From the NCBI RefSeq assembly GCF_002159975.1, contig NZ_NFJR01000005.1, forward strand, positions 124,001-188,000: 64,000 nt of DNA, in the 5' to 3' direction. The stretch comes from Barnesiella sp. An22 (GTDB lineage Bacteria; Bacteroidota; Bacteroidia; Bacteroidales; Barnesiellaceae). Numbering within the stretch: position 1 is the first letter of the stretch; every line of letters begins with the position of its first letter. A program made the position numbers and the translations under genes. The notes beneath the pieces were generated by a model. That model worked only from the letters and a program-made list of their open reading frames with translations, was not told the origin of the DNA and ran no database searches. Shown piece by piece: positions 58,078 to 64,000 of this stretch.

Positions 58078-59199
58078 TTACGCAAACCGATTGATGATAG
58101 AGGCAATCTCGTGCACATCGTCGTCGGTCAGATAAGACGACATGGGCAGGCTCAATACCTCGTGGGCTAGCGTTTCGGCCAGCGGCAGATGCAGGTGGTT
58201 GTATTCGCGATAGCACTGTTGCTTGTGCGGCGGTATGGGGTAGTGAATGAGACTGCCTACCCCCTGCGACTCGAGATAACGCATCAGCCGGTCGCGCTCG
58301 GTGCACCGCACCACATACTGGTGCCAGATGTGTTCGCCGGGCTCTCCGGCCTGTGGCAGGATGAGCCGCTCGTTGTCAATCGACTCGGTATAGAGGCGCG
58401 CTATCTCGACCCGACGGCGGTTCTCCTCGTCGAGGTGTTTCAACTTTACCAAAAGGAAGGCGGCCTGCAAATCGTCCATGCGGCTGTTCACCCCTTTGTA
58501 TTCGTTGACATAGCGCACGGCCGAGCCGTAATTGCCCAAGGCCCGCACCACATCGGCCACCTCGCGGTCGTCGGTAGTCACGGCCCCGGCATCGCCCAGG
58601 GCTCCCAGGTTTTTGGTGGGATAGAAACTTTCGCCTGCGGCATCGCCCAGCGCCCCGGTATGGTGCGAACCTTGCAGTCCGGCGACCGACGAGACGGCCC
58701 CGAAGGCCTGGGCATTGTCCTCGACAATCTTGAGTCCGTGACGGGCAGCTACCGACTTCAGTGTCTCGTCCCAACAGGCCCGGCCATAGAGGTGCACCAC
58801 CATGATGGCCCGCGTGCGCGGGGTAATGGCCTGCTCGATCAGCGAGGTGTCGAGGTTGTAGGTATCGACCGAAGGCTCTACAAAAACCGGCACCAGTCGG
58901 TTGTCGGTTATGGCCAGAACCGAAGCCACATAGGTGTTCGACGGTACGATAACCTCGTCGCCCGGCTGCATTACCCCCCTCTCGATATAGGCTCGCAACA
59001 TCAACCGCAGCGCATCGAGCCCGTTGCCCGTAGCCACCGCATAGCGGCAACCCAGGTATTGGCACAACAGCTCCTCGAGCTGCGACACATATTTGCCCCG
59101 GATATACCAGCCGCCCTCGATTACCTCGGCAGCGACGGCCTTCATCTCGGCCATATAGGGTTCATTGGCCCGTTTCAAAGAGAGGTGGGGATATTTCAT
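58078..59199 (-). CDS. DegT/DnrJ/EryC1/StrS-type sugar 3-aminotransferase
   Basis: 373 residues. A PLP enzyme that aminates a dTDP-keto-sugar with glutamate. VIEGGWYIRGKYVSQLEE, TGNGLDALRLML, DEVIVPSNTY, VEDNAQAFGA and Lys196 in SFYPTKNLGALGDAG (the Schiff-base lysine) are family hallmarks, as is HYPIPPHKQ near the end. It sits last in an operon behind rmlB, rmlA and two 3,4-ketoisomerase-like genes, so the likely substrate is dTDP-3-keto-6-deoxyhexose, as for FdtB/QdtB. It overlaps the preceding gene by four bases (ATGA). Product identity (Fuc3N or Qui3N type) is inferred. Confidence 0.88.
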   Translation of the reverse strand: MKYPHLSLKRANEPYMAEMKAVAAEVIEGGWYIRGKYVSQLEELLCQYLGCRYAVATGNGLDALRLMLRAYIERGVMQPGDEVIVPSNTYVASVLAITDNRLVPVFVEPSVDTYNLDTSLIEQAITPRTRAIMVVHLYGRACWDETLKSVAARHGLKIVEDNAQAFGAVSSVAGLQGSHHTGALGDAAGESFYPTKNLGALGDAGAVTTDDREVADVVRALGNYGSAVRYVNEYKGVNSRMDDLQAAFLLVKLKHLDEENRRRVEIARLYTESIDNERLILPQAGEPGEHIWHQYVVRCTERDRLMRYLESQGVGSLIHYPIPPHKQQCYREYNHLHLPLAETLAHEVLSLPMSSYLTDDDVHEIASIINRFA

Positions 59200-59618
59200 T
59201 CTTGACTGTCTATCTGCTTAAAATCGTTATACTCGCGCACATAATCGGACTCGTCGTAATAGTCGGAGGTCAGCACCAGACACACCGAGCCCGACGAAAA
59301 GTTGTTGAGGACCCGCCAGATACCCGGCACGATGAGCAAGCCGTAATAGGGACGATTCAACGTCACCGTGCGGGTGTGCTCGCCATCGTCGAGCAACACG
59401 TCGAACGAGCCGCCGGCTGCCACCAGAAACTCGTACAGCTGCTTGTGCGAATGGCCGCCACGCTCCTCGCCGCCCGGCACGTCGTAGAGGTAATAAACCC
59501 GCTTCACGGCAAAGGGCAACTCGCGGTTGTTCTCCACCACCGTAATGCTGCCGCTCTCCTGCATGTGCTTGGGCAACTGAATGATGCGGCAATCGTCTAC
59601 CGAAACCCGTTTACTCAT
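59196..59618 (-). CDS. dTDP-keto-sugar 3,4-ketoisomerase-like cupin, second copy
   Basis: 140 residues, a cupin of the FdtA/QdtA (WxcM-like) family. RVYYLYDVPGGEERGGHSHKQLYEFLVAAGGSFDVLLDDG holds the conserved RxYY...GxxRGxHAH-type core with the active-site histidine pair (here HSH), and PYYGLLIVPGIWRVLNNFSSGSVCLVLTSDYYDESDYV closes the barrel. These enzymes convert dTDP-4-keto-6-deoxyglucose to the 3-keto isomer. It overlaps the previous gene by eight bases and the aminotransferase by four. It is about 40% similar by eye to the first copy and differs at the HSH motif. Confidence 0.85.
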   Translation of the reverse strand: MSKRVSVDDCRIIQLPKHMQESGSITVVENNRELPFAVKRVYYLYDVPGGEERGGHSHKQLYEFLVAAGGSFDVLLDDGEHTRTVTLNRPYYGLLIVPGIWRVLNNFSSGSVCLVLTSDYYDESDYVREYNDFKQIDSQE

Positions 59619-60030
59619 CTCGACCTCCTTTCAACAACGTGCGATACTCCTCGAAATCTTCGATATAATCGGCGGCATCGTAGGGGGTCGACGAAAGCAC
59701 CAGCGCCAACGAGTTGGTGGAGAAGTTATCGAGCTCGCGCCACATCATACGAGGCACATAAAGCCCGTAGTACGAGCGGGCCATGTGGTAGCGCCGCGTC
59801 TCGGTGCCGTCGTTCAGCACCACGTCGAAGCTACCCGAAAGGGCTACGATGAACTCCTCTTGCTGCCGAAAGGCGTGACCGTTGCGCCGCTCGTCGCCCG
59901 GCACGTCGTAGAGCCAATAGGTGCGCGCAATCTCAAACGGGATGTGCCGGTCGCTCTCGATAAACGACAGGTTGCCCCGCTTGTCGGCCACTTTGGGCAA
60001 ATCGATTAATCGCACCTGGTTAAAGCTCAT
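59611..60030 (-). CDS. dTDP-keto-sugar 3,4-ketoisomerase-like cupin, first copy
   Basis: 139 residues, same family. [41 protein letters not shown] is the core. Where FdtA/QdtA have a His-x-His pair, this copy has H-A-F, so the second histidine is lost. Either it works on another position, needs its neighbour, or is inactive. The end [31 protein letters not shown] is normal for the family. It overlaps rmlA by 11 bases. Two adjacent, diverged copies are unusual for a cluster that normally has one ketoisomerase. Confidence 0.83.
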   Translation of the reverse strand: MSFNQVRLIDLPKVADKRGNLSFIESDRHIPFEIARTYWLYDVPGDERRNGHAFRQQEEFIVALSGSFDVVLNDGTETRRYHMARSYYGLYVPRMMWRELDNFSTNSLALVLSSTPYDAADYIEDFEEYRTLLKGGRDE

Positions 60031-60898
60031 TGTTCGCCAATCTTATCAAATATTGTCCATACTGGTTTTTCTTCATCGGTTCGGCCAGCTCGAGCAGTTG
60101 AGTCCGGTCGATCCATCCCATGCGATAGGCCACCTCTTCGAGCGAAGCTACCTTGAGGCCTTGACGGTGCTCGATGGTTTCGATGAAGTTGGAAGCTTCG
60201 TAGAGCGACTCGTGCGTACCGGTATCCAGCCAGGCAAAACCACGCCCCATCAACTGAACACCCAGTGCCTGCGACTCGAGAAAAGCCTGGTTTACCGAGG
60301 TAATCTCCAACTCGCCCCGAGCCGAGGGTTTCACCTGCTTGGCCACCTCGACTACCCGGTTGGGATAGAAATAGAGCCCCACCACGGCATAGTTGGACCG
60401 CGGTTTGGCCGGTTTCTCCTCGATACTGATGGCTCGCCCACTCTCATCGAACTCGACTACGCCATAGCGCTCGGGGTCTCCCACCCGATAGCCAAACACC
60501 GTAGCCATGCCCTTGTCGGCCTCGGCCACGGCCTGCCGCAACATGCGGGTAAAACTCTGTCCATAAAAGATATTGTCGCCCAACACCAGACAAACGGTGT
60601 CGTTGCCGATGAACCGTTCGCCGATGATAAAGGCCTGGGCCAACCCGTCGGGCGAAGGCTGCTCGGCATACTCGAACTTCACGCCGAACTGACTGCCGTC
60701 GCCCAGCAACCGCTTGAACCCGGGCAGGTCGGTAGGCGTGCTGATGATGAGTATCTCGCGAATGCCCGCCAGCATCAACACCGATATGGGATAATAAATC
60801 ATGGGTTTGTCATACACGGGTAGCATCTGTTTCGACACACCCCGCGTAATGGGATACAATCTCGTACCGGAACCTCCGGCCAATACTATGCCTTTCAT
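60020..60898 (-). CDS. rmlA: Glucose-1-phosphate thymidylyltransferase
   Basis: 292 residues, normal length. It joins dTTP and glucose-1-phosphate to dTDP-glucose, the entry step for deoxysugars. It begins [38 protein letters not shown], the nucleotide-binding signature, with [44 protein letters not shown] and [12 protein letters not shown] as further RmlA marks. It is 23 bp downstream of rmlB and overlaps the next gene. Confidence 0.97.
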   Translation of the reverse strand: MKGIVLAGGSGTRLYPITRGVSKQMLPVYDKPMIYYPISVLMLAGIREILIISTPTDLPGFKRLLGDGSQFGVKFEYAEQPSPDGLAQAFIIGERFIGNDTVCLVLGDNIFYGQSFTRMLRQAVAEADKGMATVFGYRVGDPERYGVVEFDESGRAISIEEKPAKPRSNYAVVGLYFYPNRVVEVAKQVKPSARGELEITSVNQAFLESQALGVQLMGRGFAWLDTGTHESLYEASNFIETIEHRQGLKVASLEEVAYRMGWIDRTQLLELAEPMKKNQYGQYLIRLANNEL

Positions 60899-60921
60899 TG
60901 TATATCTGTTCTAACAGGCAA

Positions 60922-62124
60922 TCAACGATTGCCATACATTTGTTCGTAATATTTTTGATAATCACCGCTTACTACCTCGTCGACCCAGTCCTGATGGTCG
61001 AGGTACCAGCGTACGGTCTTCTCGATACCCACCTTGAAGGGAGTCTCGGGATACCAGCCCAACTCGCGGGCAATCTTCGACGGGTCGATGGCGTAGCGCA
61101 TGTCGTGTCCCGGGCGGTCACCCACAAAGGTAATCAAATCTTCGTTGATATTCTCGACATCGGTCTTCAATACCCGACGATATTCGGGCTCCTCGCGCAT
61201 GATGCGGGCAATGATGGAAATCACCAGTTTCACGATGTTGATGTTCTTCTCCTCATTGAATCCGCCCACGTTGTAGACCTCGCCTATGCGGCCGCGCTCC
61301 AGCACGGCATCGATAGCCTTGGCATGATCCTCGACATAGAGCCAGTCGCGCACATTGTCGCCCTTGCCATAAACGGGAAGTTTCTGGCCGGCCAGGATAT
61401 TCTTTATAATCAGCGGAATCAATTTCTCGGGGAAGTGGTACGGCCCGTAGTTATTCGAGCAGCGGGTAATGTTTACCGGCATGCCATAGGTCTCGTGATA
61501 GGCCCGCACAAAGAGGTCGGCACTGGTTTTCGAAGCCGAATAGGGCGAACGCGGATCGAGCGGCGTCGTCTCGGTAAAGAAGTGCTTGCCATAGGTGTGC
61601 AGGTCGGTACGGCCGCTTACTACCCTGCGCACGTCGGGGTCGGTAATTTCGAGCGGATGCGGTTCGTCGTAGTCTTTGGTCAGCGAACCATACACCTCGT
61701 CGGTCGACACCTGCAAGAACTTCTTCCCTTCGGCATAGACCGGCTTACCCTCGGCGTCCTTCCCGCGATACCACGCCTTGCGGGCGCAGTCAAGCATGTT
61801 CTGGGCCCCCAGAATATTGGTTTCCAGGAAGAGTTGCGGATTGGTGATACTGCGATCGACATGCGACTCGGCCGCAAAGTTGACCACATAGTCTATATCG
61901 GTCTCGGCAAAAATATTGGCTACCAATTCGGCATTGCGTATATCCCCTCTGATGAATCGTACCCGAGGGTCGGCAATCTCCTCCTTGATTGTACCCAAGT
62001 TGCCGGCATAGGTGAGCTTATCCAAAACAATTACGTAAATATCATTCCCATACTTTTTTAGTATGTATTTCAAGAAATTAGCCCCAATAAAACCGGCCGC
62101 GCCGGTAACCAAATATTTTTTCAT
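60922..62124 (-). CDS. rmlB: dTDP-glucose 4,6-dehydratase
   Basis: 400 residues. An NAD-dependent extended short-chain dehydrogenase that turns dTDP-glucose into dTDP-4-keto-6-deoxyglucose. Nucleotide motif GAAGFIGANFL, NFAAESHVDRSI, VSTDEVYGSL with the catalytic Asp-Glu pair, and YSASK with the Tyr-Lys pair. It is longer than the usual ~350 because of two inserts: one after LDCARKAWYRGKDAEG and one around EITDPDVRRVVSGRTDLHTYG, common in Bacteroidales versions. The frame is open nine codons further up, but the ATG at 62124 precedes the nucleotide motif. First gene of the operon, with a TAACTTTG -7 element 75 bases upstream. Confidence 0.96.
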   Translation of the reverse strand: MKKYLVTGAAGFIGANFLKYILKKYGNDIYVIVLDKLTYAGNLGTIKEEIADPRVRFIRGDIRNAELVANIFAETDIDYVVNFAAESHVDRSITNPQLFLETNILGAQNMLDCARKAWYRGKDAEGKPVYAEGKKFLQVSTDEVYGSLTKDYDEPHPLEITDPDVRRVVSGRTDLHTYGKHFFTETTPLDPRSPYSASKTSADLFVRAYHETYGMPVNITRCSNNYGPYHFPEKLIPLIIKNILAGQKLPVYGKGDNVRDWLYVEDHAKAIDAVLERGRIGEVYNVGGFNEEKNINIVKLVISIIARIMREEPEYRRVLKTDVENINEDLITFVGDRPGHDMRYAIDPSKIARELGWYPETPFKVGIEKTVRWYLDHQDWVDEVVSGDYQKYYEQMYGNR

Positions 62125-62473
62125 AACCTGAAATTTTAAAATCCGTCGCAATTTACGACTTTTTTAAGAAAAAATACAATACAAGTTTCATTATGTTTCA
62201 AAGTTACATCAAAGATTCTGCCCTACACATCCATTTACCTTTCACAATAAAAAGAGAAGAAAAACATCTCTTACCTCCAAACGAGTTCCAATAAATCGAT
62301 AGATGCGCGACCAAATACAAAAACACGAGACAATATTGTTAAAATATATTTATCACATTAGGGATAACTCGATTCCCCCGGTTTAATATTATGCGAAGGT
62401 TTCGTTTTTTCAAGCTTTCGCTTACCATGAAACAACAAATTTAAAAACCAAATATCCATTAAAAACACTCTTT
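62125..62473. other. AT-rich divergent intergenic region
   Basis: About 350 bases with no gene. It holds the -7 element of rmlB. On the plus strand I see no exact TAnnTTTG before the secreted protein at 62474. Confidence 0.5.
62199..62206 (-). promoter_or_regulatory. -7 element TAACTTTG of the dTDP-sugar operon
   Basis: An exact TAnnTTTG match on the minus strand. It is the only such site before rmlB. Confidence 0.45.
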
Positions 62474-64000
62474 ATGAAAAAGAATTTACTTTTATCGTTA
62501 CTTTTTGTAACAGGTTTATTTACCACCAATCACATCGAAGCAGCCGTTACTCCCCTGGATGGAGCCGTAGTTCCCGAAATCAGCACCGCCGATTCGCCCA
62601 AATGGTATCTGCTGATGTCGTCGCACCTCTCGGACAACACCCGTAAGAACCGCTTTCTGAAATTGGACGGCACCACATTGTGCACCGAACAATTCATGTC
62701 GGGCATTCCCGAAGGTCAAGTAACCGAGGCCTTCATCTGGCGCTTGGAGTCGGCCAACGATGGTACAAGCACGCACGCCTATCTGGTCAACAGCAACGGT
62801 CAGCGGGTATTTGTTCCCTCTTCGGCTACAGCAGAAGACGGATCGACACACGTAAATACCCCGCTCGAAATGAACGAGACCGGTACGGTGTGGGACGTAA
62901 TCACCAGCCAATCGACCGGTATCAGCAACGATTGTGCTGCCAACCAATACGCATTGCAATATATCGGATATAGCGGGGCTCGTGCCTTCATGAATGCCAT
63001 GGACGGCGGTACCCAGTTCGGCGTTACCATCTACGCCGCCGGTGTACACCAAGCCTCGGGCTGGTTCTTCTACGAGACCGACTACTCTCCGGCAGTGCAA
63101 AAAACTGTCACCATTGCATCAAGCGATGACAGCAAAGGCTCTGTTTCAATCGAGGGCAGCAACGAAAACAGCGTAGAGGTTGGCTCGACCGACGCCGTAA
63201 CCGTAAAAGCAGAGGCCGCCGAGAACTATATGTTTTACCGTTGGGTTGAAGAGGGTACCGAAAATGCAGTCAGCTACCGCCCCACCTACTCCTATGCCGG
63301 AGAGGAGAGCATCAATCTCGTAGCCGAATTTGTAGAAAAAGACTATCCCATCATGACTCGTTTCTATGAGGTAGGCTTGAATCAACAAAACCGCTACCTG
63401 GGTGCCGCTTCTTATACAGCAGGTGATGAGAGCCACGAACTCTTCACTTGCAACAGTCAGGAAGAACTGCCCTTCACCGAATACAAGGAAGTACATACCC
63501 CCCAAATCGAAGGTGCTGTTATCGACAAGACCTCTACGCCTATCGAACTGACCGAAGGCCTCGAATCTTTCACCTTGAAACTGAAACAATATAACAGCGA
63601 CATCACTGTAAATGAAAACGTGTGCGAACCCGAACTGGTTTGGACTCGTCAGGCTCTCTACATCGACTGGAACAACGACAAGACATTCGCCGGTGAAAAC
63701 GAGCTTTACGAGCCGCTGGGCGACAGCAGCAAGAACAACAACTTTGGCGATCCCAACGGCAGCGTTGCCGAAGGTTGGCAAAGAACCATCGCCATTCCCG
63801 AGGGAACACCCGACGGCACCTATCGCATGCGTGTCGTATACATGGCCCCCAATCCCTATACCGAGGACTGGAACACGAAAGTATTTACCGATTTCTTCAA
63901 CGAACTGAGAAATGGTATCGCTTATGATTTCAATATCCATATCTCACCGGCATCGGGTATCGAAAGCGTAGCTGCCGAGACCATCTACTACGACTCGCAG
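62474..64000 (+). CDS. Secreted protein with GEVED-like domain (cut by window edge)
   Basis: 509 codons, no stop before the end of the window. Signal peptide (MKKNLLLSLLFVTGLFTTNHIEA). Residues ~25-205 form a lectin-like or lipocalin-like beta region (SPKWYLLMSSHLSDNTRKN, AYLVNSNGQRVFVPSSA) seen in other Bacteroidales surface proteins. Residues ~212-290 resemble a divergent InlB B-type repeat (TVTIASSDDSKGSVSIEG, YMFYRWVEEGT). Residues ~385-490 contain ALYIDWNNDKTFAGENELYEP and GTYRMRVVYM, the signature of a GEVED domain. The last visible residues, SGIESVAAETIYYDSQ, look like the start of a C-terminal sorting tail, so the gene probably ends soon after base 64000. Function unknown. Confidence 0.85.
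   Translation, partial: MKKNLLLSLLFVTGLFTTNHIEAAVTPLDGAVVPEISTADSPKWYLLMSSHLSDNTRKNRFLKLDGTTLCTEQFMSGIPEGQVTEAFIWRLESANDGTSTHAYLVNSNGQRVFVPSSATAEDGSTHVNTPLEMNETGTVWDVITSQSTGISNDCAANQYALQYIGYSGARAFMNAMDGGTQFGVTIYAAGVHQASGWFFYETDYSPAVQKTVTIASSDDSKGSVSIEGSNENSVEVGSTDAVTVKAEAAENYMFYRWVEEGTENAVSYRPTYSYAGEESINLVAEFVEKDYPIMTRFYEVGLNQQNRYLGAASYTAGDESHELFTCNSQEELPFTEYKEVHTPQIEGAVIDKTSTPIELTEGLESFTLKLKQYNSDITVNENVCEPELVWTRQALYIDWNNDKTFAGENELYEPLGDSSKNNNFGDPNGSVAEGWQRTIAIPEGTPDGTYRMRVVYMAPNPYTEDWNTKVFTDFFNELRNGIAYDFNIHISPASGIESVAAETIYYDSQ

Overview
This 64 kb window is chromosomal DNA of a member of the order Bacteroidales. The evidence is the repeated promoter form TTTG-N19/20-TAnnTTTG, lipoproteins with a Bacteroidetes-style lipobox, a meso-diaminopimelate dehydrogenase, DUF4923, DUF4286 and DUF4493/PCMD families, serine-type sulfatases, and secreted proteins with a C-terminal sorting-tail look. 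GC content is high for the order. A Barnesiella-like gut organism is my guess and is not proven by anything here. Most of the window is core chromosome. There is no prophage, CRISPR array, intact insertion sequence or rRNA.

Layout. 1-6.3 kb: dnaJ (cut by the edge) and grpE, a secreted GH84 hexosaminidase, an acyltransferase-3 membrane protein, a Crp/Fnr-type regulator and ispE. 6.4-8.1 kb: an AT-rich island with two orphan immunity-like genes (a duplicated DUF4279-like protein and an Imm26-like protein) and a scar pieced together from both. 8.4-22.1 kb: a MINPP-like phosphatase, dnaB, a 52-residue membrane protein, mltG, tRNA-Ser(GCT), a porin with a structured leader, a MalY/PatB-type lyase, valS, two small envelope proteins and ugd.

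22.4-31.8 kb: the most distinctive part, six translationally coupled genes between one promoter-like site and one strong terminator. They encode three DUF4493 lipoproteins (two also carrying a C-terminal PCMD-like domain), two paralogous outer-membrane barrels and a further PCMD-like lipoprotein. All are predicted to act at the cell surface, there is no SusC/SusD pair, and the function is unknown. It is the best candidate here for an undescribed system.

32-37.5 kb: lgt, ddh, an 0.9 kb stretch without a convincing gene, a lipoprotein of unknown function, a 32-codon remnant of a type I restriction methylase gene (hsdM), a glycerophosphodiesterase and tRNA-Ala(GGC). 37.7-46.5 kb: a four-gene operon (sulfatase, GH20, sulfatase, GH2) that fits stepwise removal of Gal and GlcNAc and their sulfates from keratan-sulfate-like or mucin chains. 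Its promoter is divergent from a DUF4286-ruvC operon. 47.7-53.2 kb: cobalamin-dependent metH, a thioredoxin-fold protein with one cysteine, and tpx. 53.4-57.9 kb: a very large secreted modular protein broken by a one-base shift at a run of six C. 58-62.1 kb: an operon for a dTDP-3-amino-3,6-dideoxyhexose (rmlB, rmlA, two different 3,4-ketoisomerase-like cupins, a sugar aminotransferase). 62.5-64 kb: the start of another secreted protein with a GEVED-like domain, cut by the window edge.
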